Shown: positions 16,910-25,527 of the stretch, in pieces
How positions within the stretch are numbered: position 1 is the stretch's first letter
Layout of the letters: the number at the start of each line of letters is the position of its first letter
Assembly (NCBI RefSeq): GCF_001936575.1
Contig: NZ_MSMP01000021.1
Span: 24,300-88,299 of the forward strand
Length of the DNA: 64,000 nt
Direction: 5' to 3'
Source: Tenacibaculum agarivorans
Lineage (GTDB): Bacteria; Bacteroidota; Bacteroidia; Flavobacteriales; Flavobacteriaceae
Made by a program: the position numbers and the translations under genes
The notes under the pieces: generated by a model
Told to the model about the DNA's origin: nothing
What the model saw: the letters and a program-made list of their open reading frames with translations, nothing else
Databases searched by the model: none

Positions 16910-17917
16910 ATGGCAGCAGATAAAGAAAAGGAAGCGAAATTAAAAGCGCTTCAACTTACTCTAGATAAATTAGATAAGTCTTACGGTAAAGGTACCGTAA
17001 TGAAGTTAGGAGATAAAGTTATTGATGATGTAGATGCAATATCTTCTGGCTCTTTAGGATTAGATTTGGCGTTAGGAGTTGGTGGATATCCTAGAGGAAG
17101 AATTATAGAAATATATGGACCTGAATCTTCTGGTAAAACTACGTTAACCTTACACGCTATAGCAGAAGCACAAAAAGCAGGAGGAATAGCAGCATTTATA
17201 GATGCAGAACATGCTTTTGATCGTTTTTATGCAGAAAGTCTAGGAATTGATGTTGATAATTTAATTATATCTCAACCGGATCATGGTGAGCAAGCTTTAG
17301 AGATTGCTGACAATTTAATTCGTTCTGGAGCAATTGATATTGTAGTGGTAGATTCGGTAGCAGCATTAACGCCTAAATCAGAGATTGAAGGTGAAATGGG
17401 TGATTCTAAAATGGGATTACATGCACGTTTAATGTCGCAAGCTTTACGTAAATTAACCGCTACTATTAGCAAAACGAATTGTACTGTAATTTTCATTAAC
17501 CAGTTACGTGAAAAAATTGGAGTTATGTTTGGTAATCCAGAAACAACTACTGGTGGTAATGCATTAAAATTCTATGCATCTGTTCGATTAGATATTCGTA
17601 GGAGAACACAGATTAAAGATGGTGATAGAGTAATTGGAAACAGTACTAAAGTGAAGGTGGTAAAAAATAAAGTTGCACCACCATTTCAAACGGCCGAATT
17701 CGATATTATGTATGGAGCAGGAGTTTCTAAAGTAGGAGAAATTCTTGATATTGGTGTAGAACTAGGTATTGTTAAAAAGAGTGGATCTTGGTTTAGTTAT
17801 GGTGATACTAAATTAGGTCAGGGAAGAGATGCTGTAAAAGGCTTAATTAAAGATAACCCTGAGTTAATGGAAGAGTTAGAAACTAAGATTAAAGAAGCTA
17901 TCGAAAATCAAGAGTAA
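16910..17917 (+). CDS. recA: Recombinase RecA
   Basis: 335 residues. Walker A GPESSGKTT at about 68-76, AAFIDAEHAFD at about 94, Walker B IVVVDSVAAL, loop L1 and the signature ALRKLTATISKTNC, FINQLREKIGVMFGNPETT, and the C-terminal domain with a short acidic tail. It catalyses DNA strand exchange and coproteolysis of LexA-type repressors. ATG at 16910. No clear LexA/SOS operator was seen upstream. A perfect-stem terminator follows. Confidence 0.98.
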   Translation: MAADKEKEAKLKALQLTLDKLDKSYGKGTVMKLGDKVIDDVDAISSGSLGLDLALGVGGYPRGRIIEIYGPESSGKTTLTLHAIAEAQKAGGIAAFIDAEHAFDRFYAESLGIDVDNLIISQPDHGEQALEIADNLIRSGAIDIVVVDSVAALTPKSEIEGEMGDSKMGLHARLMSQALRKLTATISKTNCTVIFINQLREKIGVMFGNPETTTGGNALKFYASVRLDIRRRTQIKDGDRVIGNSTKVKVVKNKVAPPFQTAEFDIMYGAGVSKVGEILDIGVELGIVKKSGSWFSYGDTKLGQGRDAVKGLIKDNPELMEELETKIKEAIENQE

Positions 17918-17940
17918 CTTTTACAAAAATAATCATACAA

Positions 17941-17973
17941 AAAAATCGGCTAATTTATTAGCCGATTTTTTTA
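17941..17973 (+). terminator. recA terminator
   Basis: Perfect stem AAAAATCGGCTAAT/ATTAGCCGATTTTT with T-tract. Confidence 0.85.
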
Positions 17974-18086
17974 TGGATTTAAAATTTAGGTAAAATCCCC
18001 AATTTTATATACACTAACAAATATTGTTTTTATTTCATAGCAATATTCTGTAAATTAGGTTGATATAAACCATACCCCCCAATATT

Positions 18087-18587
18087 ATGAAACCTTTTAA
18101 TCTACTATTTTTTCTGTTTTTATTTCAGTTTTCTTTAGCACAAGAAAATGATTCAACAAAAATGATTAACGAAGCTTTATTAAAAGCAAAACAAGAGAAC
18201 AAACACGTTTTTATTAATTACTATTCTACTAATTGTAGGTTTAGTAAAAAAATGAGGAGGAAAATGAATAAAGATTCTTTCAAAGAGTTATTCAGTACCA
18301 ACTACATTATTGTAGATATTTTTATACCTAAAAAAGAAACCTCTGATTATGTAGACTGTACCAATCCAATGAAATTTTTTGGTGAGAGTAATTGTAAAGA
18401 GATAAAATTTCCATTTTGGTGTATATTAGATAGTGATGGAAATGATATTGTTGTTTCCTATAATGAAGGAAATAAAAATATAGGTTATCCTGATTGTAAA
18501 GAATCTATTCAGCGTTTTGTTGAGGTAGTACGAAGAACTTCTCACTTTTCTGATGTAAAGCTAAATTTGATTGCAGCTTCATTTTAA
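18087..18587 (+). CDS. Secreted thioredoxin-like protein with CxxS site
   Basis: 166 residues with signal peptide (about 1-18, FQFSLAQ). VFINYYSTNCRFSKKM at about 41-56 corresponds to the thioredoxin_7/DUF255-type active-site segment, but the second Cys is replaced by Ser (C50-R-F-S53). A CxxS site suits disulfide isomerase or mixed-disulfide chemistry rather than dithiol oxidoreduction. Three further Cys (near 92, 101 and 137) and the PFWCILDSDGN strand follow. No operon partners. Confidence 0.65.
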   Translation: MKPFNLLFFLFLFQFSLAQENDSTKMINEALLKAKQENKHVFINYYSTNCRFSKKMRRKMNKDSFKELFSTNYIIVDIFIPKKETSDYVDCTNPMKFFGESNCKEIKFPFWCILDSDGNDIVVSYNEGNKNIGYPDCKESIQRFVEVVRRTSHFSDVKLNLIAASF

Positions 18588-18721
18588 GGATAAAAACCTG
18601 AAGAATAGTTACTTTATAAAGCATCATATATGTTTTTAAACATAAAAGAATAAACATGTGTAATTTTCAGTTCTATTTTTAGTCTCTACATTTTATAACT
18701 AGTTTCGTTATTAAAAAAAGA

Positions 18722-19264
18722 ATGATACTAGTTAACGAGAAAATTTCATTGCAAGAAATTTCAAATTCCGAAGCAGCAGATCTTTTTAACTTGATGAAAG
18801 AAGTATACCCACAAGCCTATGATTATTTTTGGCAAGATGGAGGAGATTGGTATGTGAATACACAATATTCTGAAGAGAATATTAGTAAAGAATTATTAGA
18901 AGAAAATGCTGAATACTTTTTTGTGCTTTATAATGGCGAAAAAGTAGGAAATTTTAGAATTATTTGGGATAAGACACTAGATAACTATAATGAGAAGAAA
19001 AAGTCTGTTAAACTCCATAGAATTTACTTACATAGTAAAATTCAGGGTAAAGGTGTTGGCAAAAAACTATTAGAATGGTTAGAATCTACAGCATTACAAA
19101 AACAATATGAGTTGATTTGGTTAGATGCTATGGATGAAAAGCCACAAGCATTTCAGTTTTATAAAAAAATAGGGTATCAATACCATTCTCACTGTTTTTT
19201 ACCTTTTGATTTATTACATGATAGGTATAGAAAAATGAGCCAGGTATATAAGCTATTGGTTTAG
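18722..19264 (+). CDS. GNAT family N-acetyltransferase
   Basis: 180 residues. The acetyl-CoA pyrophosphate loop is visible in HRIYLHSKIQGKGVGKKLLEWL (about 100-121), with the usual C-terminal WLDAMDEKPQAFQFYKKIGYQ. Substrate unknown. Single gene, converging on the secretion cluster with 7 bases between stops. Confidence 0.82.
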   Translation: MILVNEKISLQEISNSEAADLFNLMKEVYPQAYDYFWQDGGDWYVNTQYSEENISKELLEENAEYFFVLYNGEKVGNFRIIWDKTLDNYNEKKKSVKLHRIYLHSKIQGKGVGKKLLEWLESTALQKQYELIWLDAMDEKPQAFQFYKKIGYQYHSHCFLPFDLLHDRYRKMSQVYKLLV

Positions 19265-19271
19265 TTTTATA

Positions 19272-19793
19272 CTATTGATTTGAAATTACTTTTTTAAATA
19301 GTAATTCTAGTACTAAATATTCATTTCTTCTAGCGTAGTCTTTTTTCTTTTTAAAACTGTACGATTTTATTTCACCTAAACCTTCTTGTTCGAAATAATT
19401 TAAAAACTGAAGCAAGGCATTAAAATCTCCTTTTAATGTGATAGGGTAAACTTGAGATGCAATAGCGTTATCTAAAATTTCTACGCCATTATTAAATTCA
19501 ATAATTTCAATTTTATCAGCATTTTTATACGTATTGATTTTTTTCAATAAAATTTGCTGAAATGAATTGTTTAGAAAAACATTTTCAGCAGCCAATATAG
19601 AGTCTATATATTTATCTTCTTGTTTTAAAAAGCGAATATTTGATGTTATATTTTCAGCAGTTTCTTTTTCTTTGATTAAGTTTTGATACGAATTTTTTAA
19701 TTCAAAAGTACTTTTAAAACTTACAAAATAAAGTATTGGTAATAGCAATATAAAACCAATCAATACCATGATATTTTTTCTTTTATAACTCAT
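19272..19793 (-). CDS. GspM/PilO-like inner-membrane assembly protein
   Basis: 173 residues: short basic N-terminus, one membrane helix (about 9-27), a coiled-coil segment (about 30-62) and a C-terminal alpha/beta domain (PITLKGDFNALLQFLNYFEQ). The PITLKGDFNALLQFLNYFE segment is exactly the PilO/GspM-type ferredoxin-like fold signature. It would pair with the preceding GspL/PilN-like protein to link the cytoplasmic ATPase to the pseudopilus. Its start overlaps the stop of that gene by one base, so the two are translationally coupled. Confidence 0.7.
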   Translation of the reverse strand: MSYKRKNIMVLIGFILLLPILYFVSFKSTFELKNSYQNLIKEKETAENITSNIRFLKQEDKYIDSILAAENVFLNNSFQQILLKKINTYKNADKIEIIEFNNGVEILDNAIASQVYPITLKGDFNALLQFLNYFEQEGLGEIKSYSFKKKKDYARRNEYLVLELLFKKVISNQ

Positions 19794-20974
19794 TATTTGA
19801 TCAGAATTAAAAGATGAAAATTCGTATTCTTTTTCCTTTTTTCTTTTTCAGTAGATAGCTCTAACAATTTCTCTACCCACTCCTTTTTTTCAATTTCATC
19901 TATCCAGTTTGTAAACTCAACATAATCATTTAAAACACCTTTAACTTCAATTTCTTTTCCTTTAAATTTAGCTTCTTTTCCCTCTTTTAAAACGCCTACT
20001 AAAGGTTGATAGTTAATTTCAGTAAGGACAATGGATTTAGGAATTGAAGTAACAATTTGATCTGTATATTTCGCTACAGAAAAAGAGGAAGAGTTTTGTA
20101 ATTCTGCTACTAATTTTTTCTTTTTAGTAACATTATCATTTAACTTTTTTAGGGTAAGCTTAGCATCCTTTTTAATTTCTAATTCTTGTGAAAGTTGATT
20201 TACTTTGGTATTGTAGTTATTAAAAAAAAGAAAGTTAATTAACACCAATATGAAAATTACACCTAAAGCGACTTTATATCCAAGATTAAAGAGTTTTTGA
20301 TCTTTAAAACTACTAACCAATTCTTTTTTATACTGAGTAGTGTTGTATAGATAAAAGTTAACAATAGCTCCTAAACTAAGTAAATACTCACTAGTGATGT
20401 GTAAACCATTAATATCATAGTCATTGACTTGAAAATGTTTAGAGATCGATTGAATAGCGTTTTGTTCGAGTGTTAACTTTGCATTTGAAGTGAAAACATC
20501 ATTTGATGAAATCATTGGTATAATGGAACTTATAGATAAGTTTCCTAAAGCAATATCTAATACTTTTAGATCGTTAGAGTTAAACTCTTCTAATATTTGC
20601 TGAACATAATCTTGTCGTACGATAGAAATGAAACTTGTGTTTGGTGATTCTTCTATTTGTAGATAAAAATCTTGTAATGAAAGTGTTGGAAAAGCACTTT
20701 TAAAAATACGTGTTTCATTATCATCTAGAGTAGTAACAGACTTAGATAACACTTGCTTATTGTTGAGTAGTACAACCAAATGCTTTTGATCTATCTTTTT
20801 AAGATGCTCAAATAAACTTTCAGTAGTGAAAAATTTATCAGAATTAGCAAGTAGTAGCTCTCCTTTGCTTTTAGTGAGTTGTAAACAATATAAAACTTCA
20901 TTGCCCTCTGAATCAAAAGAGTATTCAACAGCACAGTATGTATTTCCGAAAAATAAATGATCTTTCAGAGCCAT
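19793..20974 (-). CDS. GspL/PilM-PilN-like assembly platform protein
   Basis: 393 residues. A cytoplasmic domain of about 230 residues (actin-like, PilM/GspL type, inferred from position) is followed by one membrane helix (about 237-257, KVALGVIFILVLINFLFF), a coiled coil (260-300) and a PilN-type periplasmic domain with VTSIPKSIVLTEINYQPL and KEIEVKGVLNDYVEFTNWID. This is the GspL layout, in which PilM and PilN functions are fused. It is cotranscribed with the GspM/PilO-like gene and sits apart from the rest of the cluster, beyond the plus-strand pilin gene. Confidence 0.7.
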   Translation of the reverse strand: MALKDHLFFGNTYCAVEYSFDSEGNEVLYCLQLTKSKGELLLANSDKFFTTESLFEHLKKIDQKHLVVLLNNKQVLSKSVTTLDDNETRIFKSAFPTLSLQDFYLQIEESPNTSFISIVRQDYVQQILEEFNSNDLKVLDIALGNLSISSIIPMISSNDVFTSNAKLTLEQNAIQSISKHFQVNDYDINGLHITSEYLLSLGAIVNFYLYNTTQYKKELVSSFKDQKLFNLGYKVALGVIFILVLINFLFFNNYNTKVNQLSQELEIKKDAKLTLKKLNDNVTKKKKLVAELQNSSSFSVAKYTDQIVTSIPKSIVLTEINYQPLVGVLKEGKEAKFKGKEIEVKGVLNDYVEFTNWIDEIEKKEWVEKLLELSTEKEKRKKNTNFHLLILIK

Positions 20975-21110
20975 TTAATATGTATTATTGATGAATTGCA
21001 ATGGTTTGGTATGTAATCTTTCATTTTTATAGTATAGAAAGATTATAAAGCTCTTTTTCATTTTTATTATTTTAAACTGAGTGTAAAAGTATAAAATAAT
21101 TTCTTTTTTA

Positions 21111-21118
21111 TAATTTTG
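21111..21118 (+). promoter_or_regulatory. -7 element of the pseudopilin gene
   Basis: TAATTTTG matches TAnnTTTG. It overlaps the first possible TTG start (21116), which supports translation from the ATG at 21146. No convincing -33 element seen. Confidence 0.4.
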
Positions 21119-21145
21119 CAGGTAAATAAAATCAATGATATTGAT

Positions 21146-21559
21146 ATGAAATTGAAATCTTTAAATAAAAAAGTAGACGCCTTTAACTTACAAGAATTAT
21201 TAGTAGTGATGGTAATTATTGGTATTCTTGTGTTAATAGCTATGCCTTCTTTAATGAAACAAGTTACTAAAGCCAAAAGTATTGAAGCTAAAATTCAATT
21301 GAATCATTTGTGTAGTTTACAAAAGGACTACTTCTATTTGAACTCTAAATATTCAAATAATTTTAATGATATAGATTTTGAACCACCAGCAAATTTAGAA
21401 CAAGGTGGAACAGCATATTATAGCTATGAAATTATTGAAGCTTCTACCAATTCATTTAAAGCCAGAGCAACTGCTGTTAGTGATTTTGATGGTGATGGTA
21501 TTAGAAATGTTTGGGAAATAGACCAAGACAAAAAATTGAAGGAAGTAGTTAAAGATTAG
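21146..21559 (+). CDS. Major pseudopilin (GspG/type IV pilin-like)
   Basis: 137 residues. A short basic leader ends in KKVDA, followed by FNLQELLVVMVIIGILVLIAMP: a type III signal sequence with predicted cleavage between Ala and Phe and the conserved Glu at +5. The mature part has a typical N-terminal helix (KQVTKAKSIEAKIQLNHLCSLQ) and ends with an acidic loop DFDGDGIRNVWEID that looks like a calcium site, a feature of GspG-type pseudopilins. It lies on the plus strand, opposite to all other cluster genes. I use the ATG at 21146; a TTG 30 bases earlier falls in the promoter element. Confidence 0.82.
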   Translation: MKLKSLNKKVDAFNLQELLVVMVIIGILVLIAMPSLMKQVTKAKSIEAKIQLNHLCSLQKDYFYLNSKYSNNFNDIDFEPPANLEQGGTAYYSYEIIEASTNSFKARATAVSDFDGDGIRNVWEIDQDKKLKEVVKD

Positions 21560-21635
21560 TTTGTAAAGATTTTTACAAAAGAAGAATTTAAGTTCAAGAC
21601 AAAAAGAAAATATCTTTGTAAGTAGACCCTAAACG

Positions 21636-21930
21636 TTTCCTGAGGTTCTCGAAGGAAATGAGAAAGGGAGATGAAGCAATCTGTTATTTGAGAGACTAGA
21701 TGCAAGAAAGAAGAAAAGAGACAATTTATACTGCTACTGAAGTACTGGAAACTGCCAACTAATAGTAATGAGATCACTTCATTATTTCAATTCCTCGTGA
21801 TAACGGAAAAAATGAACGTCTTTGCGAGTGGAACGCAGTGGAGTGAAGCAATCTGTTTTTGAGAAACGAGAACCAAAAGCCAAGAAAATAGACATATTAA
21901 TACTAGTACTGAAAACTATTGACTATTATT
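21636..21930. repeat. Two diverged direct copies of a GAAGCAATCTG-type repeat
   Basis: The 369-base gap between the pilin and gspF-like genes has no credible ORF. Copy A (about 21636-21768) and copy B (about 21816-21930) both contain GAAGCAATCTGTT followed by TTTGAGA, then a similar AAGAAA/GACA...TACT...ACTG run. Copy B starts with TTTGCGAGTGGAACGCAGTG. This is a text commonly seen as a short dispersed intergenic repeat in Bacteroidota. Copy B reaches the gspF stop. Confidence 0.6.
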
Positions 21931-23056
21931 AATTAATAACCGTACTTAAGTTAAACATTGGTATGTACATAGCTACTAAAATAGTAGCAATAACAACACC
22001 TAAGACTAAAATAATTACGGGCTCTAATACAGAACTTAACATTTTAGATCGGTATTCAATATCTTTATTGTATTGTTCTGTTAGACGTTGAAAAATTACT
22101 TGATTTTGGTTAGTTTCTTCAGCTACTTTTATCAATGCAGCCATTTTAGAATCAAATACTTTGTGTTTACTGATACTTTCAGAAAATGATTTTCCCAATA
22201 AAATATCCGATTCTATAGTTTTTAAAGCGTTTTGTAATGGATAAAATGTAATCATTTTTTGTGTGAGCTGAATTCCATTTAACAAAGGTACTTTAGCTCC
22301 AATTAATAACGTTATCGCTTGTGTAAACTGCGCTATTTTTACTTTTCGTAAAAATTCCCCAATAAAAGGTAATCTTAGTACCATAGTAGCAGAAAATCGT
22401 TTATACCATTCTTTAGATTTAACAATACTTCTAAAGATCATCCATACAGCAATCATGACAAGAAATATCCAATAATATGCTCTGAAAAAATTAGAAACGT
22501 TAATTATTTTTTCAGTTATCCAAGGCAATTTAATACCATTTTGTTTGAAAATATCAGCAAACATAGGCACCACAAATTGCATCATAAAAATAACAGCAAA
22601 AAAGGCTGTAAAAAGAATAATTATAGGATAAGATAAGGCATTAATCACCGTTCTTTTTTGTTCGTTTTTTCTTTTATAAAAAACACTTAATTCTTCAATT
22701 ACCTTATGTAAAGTTCCTGTTCTTTCTCCAATTTGAACAGAGTAAAATTCATAATCAGAAAATGCTTTGTGCAGTTGAAGTGCATCGGAAAAATTCTTTC
22801 CAGAAATTAAACCTTGTATAATGGTTTGAAACAAGTTAATATCTTGTTCTTTTTTCTGTTCTTTAGCAATAAGATCTAAAGCATCTTTTAATTCTAAACC
22901 AGCTTGTAATAATACATACAATTCGGTATAAAAAGCTTCCTTTTTTTTATTGGTAAAAGAATTACCAAATAAAGAAATTTCTTTTTTCAGGATTTGATCA
23001 ATGTCAAAACTGTTTTCCGTAGTATTTTTTTGTACTTTTTTTATTTCAAATCCCAT
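21929..23056 (-). CDS. GspF/PilC-like inner-membrane platform protein
   Basis: 375 residues. Two T2SSF repeats: the first AFYTELYVLLQAGLELKDALDLIAKEQ region at about 40-165 and the second MVLRLPFIGEFLRKVKIAQFTQAITLLIGAKVPLLNGI (in overlapping pieces) at about 215-350. Three membrane helices: about 140-162, 190-208 and 345-367. It forms the inner-membrane platform over the GspE hexamer. The family is normally about 400 residues, so length is near standard. It is the last gene of the 23-27 kb transcript and begins 2 bases after the upstream stop. Confidence 0.88.
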   Translation of the reverse strand: MGFEIKKVQKNTTENSFDIDQILKKEISLFGNSFTNKKKEAFYTELYVLLQAGLELKDALDLIAKEQKKEQDINLFQTIIQGLISGKNFSDALQLHKAFSDYEFYSVQIGERTGTLHKVIEELSVFYKRKNEQKRTVINALSYPIIILFTAFFAVIFMMQFVVPMFADIFKQNGIKLPWITEKIINVSNFFRAYYWIFLVMIAVWMIFRSIVKSKEWYKRFSATMVLRLPFIGEFLRKVKIAQFTQAITLLIGAKVPLLNGIQLTQKMITFYPLQNALKTIESDILLGKSFSESISKHKVFDSKMAALIKVAEETNQNQVIFQRLTEQYNKDIEYRSKMLSSVLEPVIILVLGVVIATILVAMYIPMFNLSTVIN

Positions 23057-23058
23057 AA

Positions 23059-23511
23059 TTAATCATTTACATAAAAAGCAGCATCTTTTTCAGCATATAC
23101 AAATGAACTTCTGTTATTCACATGTTGAGCTTCAAAACGAAAAGCATCTATAAAACCCGAGTTTACTTTTTTACCATCTAATAAAAACGCACTATTATGT
23201 ATGGCAATGGCAAATGTATCCTTATTTCTAAGAACGTAAGTGTCTTTAATTTGATACATCACTGAATCCAAAGCATTTTTAAATTGCACGTTATTATTTC
23301 CTTTCAAATTACCGATTCCGTAGTTGTTAAAATCTTTATGTATTATTTTTTCAAATCGTACCAATTCTTCTTTTTTCTGAAATCGATTTTGAATAGATCC
23401 TACTTGTCTTTTTACCATAGATAATGCCATAAATGCCATAGATACCACAATGGTAGATACAATCATTACTACAATTAATTCTGTAAGTGTAAAGGCGTCA
23501 ATCTTCTTCAT
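23059..23511 (-). CDS. Minor pseudopilin, GspJ/PilW-like
   Basis: About 150 residues. MKKIDA precedes FTLTELIVVMIVSTIVVSMAF, a textbook prepilin signal with Glu at +5. After the helix comes a GspJ/PilW-like Gln/Arg-rich continuation (KRQVGSIQNRFQKKEELVRFE). The ATG at 23511 is chosen because the alternative two codons upstream is TTG. It overlaps the preceding pseudopilin gene, which ends at 23498, consistent with an operon. Confidence 0.78.
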   Translation of the reverse strand: MKKIDAFTLTELIVVMIVSTIVVSMAFMALSMVKRQVGSIQNRFQKKEELVRFEKIIHKDFNNYGIGNLKGNNNVQFKNALDSVMYQIKDTYVLRNKDTFAIAIHNSAFLLDGKKVNSGFIDAFRFEAQHVNNRSSFVYAEKDAAFYVND

Positions 23512-23839
23512 TTGCAATGAGTTTTTTAATTAACTTTTTATTGTTCTTTTTAGCAGTAATTTCAAAGTGTATCCATTCTATATTATTTTCTTTTTCTTTA
23601 TGTATATCATAGCTAAATTTTCCATCGCTTGACACGTAAGGAAGTTGCAAAGCATTGGTATTGTATTGATATATTAATTCATGAAGCACAGTATTTTGTT
23701 CATAATTATCTCTTTTATGTATGCTACGGAGTAAATTACTTAAAATTGCCATAGCTATACCAAAAACCAAAACTATAATTACGGTAGCTACTAAAACTTC
23801 ATTTAAAGAAGAGGCTTTAATTTTCTTTAATATAACCAT
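23498..23839 (-). CDS. Minor pseudopilin, GspI/PilV-like
   Basis: 113 residues. The leader ends KKIKA, followed by SSLNEVLVATVIIVLVFGIAMA: cleavage Ala/Ser with Glu at +5, and a short C-terminal domain. SLxEVLVA is typical of GspI/PilV minor pilins. It overlaps both neighbours by about 13 bases, so translation of the three pseudopilin genes is tightly coupled. Confidence 0.75.
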   Translation of the reverse strand: MVILKKIKASSLNEVLVATVIIVLVFGIAMAILSNLLRSIHKRDNYEQNTVLHELIYQYNTNALQLPYVSSDGKFSYDIHKEKENNIEWIHFEITAKKNNKKLIKKLIANEED

Positions 23840-25068
23840 TTTGCTACTGACTTTTTATTAGAACTAATTCCTAATCCAACATATTGTTGAGGTAAATTTA
23901 TAGCATTTACACTACCATTATAAATGTGGTTTATATATACGCTTCCGAATTGTCTGGTGATAAAATTATCAGCATATACTTCACCTTTTACATTCCCTAA
24001 TAGTTCTACATTTCCTTTACAGAAAACTTCACCTGTTACTTCAGCACTTTCTTCTATTTTAATTTGTGGAAAGTAGCTGATTTCTTTTGATTCTTTTTTA
24101 AGAAATACTATTCCTCCTTTGATATCACTTTTTTTACCAATAAAAATGCCGTGATCATCTTCTATTTTGTCTTTCTTATAATTAATGACAAGAGCTGAAG
24201 GATAGAATAAATTCACTTGATTATCAACAGTAATTTTTTTGGTTGCTATAGCTTGAAAATTTCCTTGTACCCCCGATTTAATTTCTATTTCAGGAGCTTT
24301 TAGTATAATATCTTCTAAAACAGTCTCTTTTTCAACAGTTATTTTGCTATTTGATGTGATAATAATATTTCCTTTTAAAGTAATATTTTGAAGTCTTATC
24401 GGTTGATAATCTGAATAGAATAAGGTTTCTTTATGAAAAGACTGTACCAATTTCATATCTTCTTTTAATTCGAAGTTATTGGTAGAAACGATAGTCGTAT
24501 TTTCGAGTTGTTTGATTCTATTATTTTCAGGCAAATGAGAAGCACTTTTATAAGAGTTTCCATGAATTAGTCTATTTCCATAAAAAGAAGTTCCTGCAAT
24601 ATTTCCTCTTTTTACCCCTTGTTTTGGTAAAAAAGCATTTCCCTTAATGTGAGTAGTCCCTACGAGAACTAACGGAGTATTTTTTTCCGTTAAGTAAATA
24701 GCTGATTTATTTTGTATTTGATTTCCTATTAAACCAATTTTTTGAAAACGTTCTTTATTCACTTTAGCCGTTATGCTAACCACATCAAAAAGTCCCCATT
24801 TTTTTTGATATAAAAGTGTCTCTTCTTTTTCGTTTTCAGAGAATTTTAATTGATTTTCTGTATTGTAAGTTAGGTTTTGTGTAGATAGATACCTAAATCC
24901 GTTAGTCACATTAAAAACTGCCTGTTTATACAAGTTGTTTTTTTGAGCTATTTTATGCTGTACGTTAATTAATTGAATAAAAGCGGCTAAAATAATCAGT
25001 ATAATAACAGAAACAACCAACACGTATTGCAATGCTCCTGCGTTCACTTTTTTGTTCCACTTCCACAT
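23827..25068 (-). CDS. Unusual large prepilin-like protein with beta-helix body (GspK position)
   Basis: 413 residues. The N-terminus KKVNA followed by GALQYVLVVSVIILIILAAF has a prepilin-type leader and helix, but lacks the Glu at +5 (Tyr there), as GspK tip pseudopilins also do. The body is not GspK-like: from about 140 to 390 it consists of short hydrophobic/polar alternations (TLKGNIIITSNSKITVEKET, VTGEVFCKGNVELLGNVKGE) that resemble a polymer-forming/bactofilin-type beta-helix. Located exactly where gspK/pilX would be, before gspI- and gspJ-like genes. It could cap the pseudopilus. No known family recognised over the full length. Confidence 0.55.
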   Translation of the reverse strand: MWKWNKKVNAGALQYVLVVSVIILIILAAFIQLINVQHKIAQKNNLYKQAVFNVTNGFRYLSTQNLTYNTENQLKFSENEKEETLLYQKKWGLFDVVSITAKVNKERFQKIGLIGNQIQNKSAIYLTEKNTPLVLVGTTHIKGNAFLPKQGVKRGNIAGTSFYGNRLIHGNSYKSASHLPENNRIKQLENTTIVSTNNFELKEDMKLVQSFHKETLFYSDYQPIRLQNITLKGNIIITSNSKITVEKETVLEDIILKAPEIEIKSGVQGNFQAIATKKITVDNQVNLFYPSALVINYKKDKIEDDHGIFIGKKSDIKGGIVFLKKESKEISYFPQIKIEESAEVTGEVFCKGNVELLGNVKGEVYADNFITRQFGSVYINHIYNGSVNAINLPQQYVGLGISSNKKSVAKWLY

Positions 25069-25073
25069 CTTTT

Positions 25074-25523
25074 TTATTTTGTAACTGTTTTAGTTTGTCC
25101 TTGGTAGCGTAATCTAATGGTGTTACTGTTACCTGATACCAATTTTACGCCATTTATAACCGATCCGGTTTTCATAATATGCTGATTTCCATTTATAGTA
25201 ACAATAAACGATTTACTGTTTTTATTCATTACAATACCTTGGTAACTAGTGTTTGGAAAAGGAATAGTTGATACTTTTTTTCGATTTGAAGTAGTTTTCT
25301 TTTTAGCAACGCTTTTGTACTTGTCTAAAAAAGGATCACGAGTATGCTCAGCAACTTTATATCTTTCTTTTTTTTGAGTTGCTTTAGGTGTAAACTTTTT
25401 ATAGTTAATTTCAGGTATATCTTCAGTGTGTGCATTTAAATATCCAAAAAATTGAAATCCGACCACACTCCAAATTAAGATCACTACAACTAGTAAAATG
25501 TATGTTTTTTGTTGCTTTTTCAT
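25074..25523 (-). CDS. GspC/PilP-like bitopic protein
   Basis: 149 residues. One membrane helix (about 8-26), a Lys/Thr-rich linker, and a small C-terminal beta domain (SYQGIVMNKNSKSFIVTING, then HIMKTGSVINGVKLV). The layout and the motif of a gap-then-'GxxINGVKL' strand resemble the HR domain of GspC and PilP, which contact the secretin in the outer membrane. Position right after gspE supports this. Direct similarity is weak, so this is inference from size, topology and context. Confidence 0.6.
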   Translation of the reverse strand: MKKQQKTYILLVVVILIWSVVGFQFFGYLNAHTEDIPEINYKKFTPKATQKKERYKVAEHTRDPFLDKYKSVAKKKTTSNRKKVSTIPFPNTSYQGIVMNKNSKSFIVTINGNQHIMKTGSVINGVKLVSGNSNTIRLRYQGQTKTVTK

Positions 25524-25527
25524 GAGT

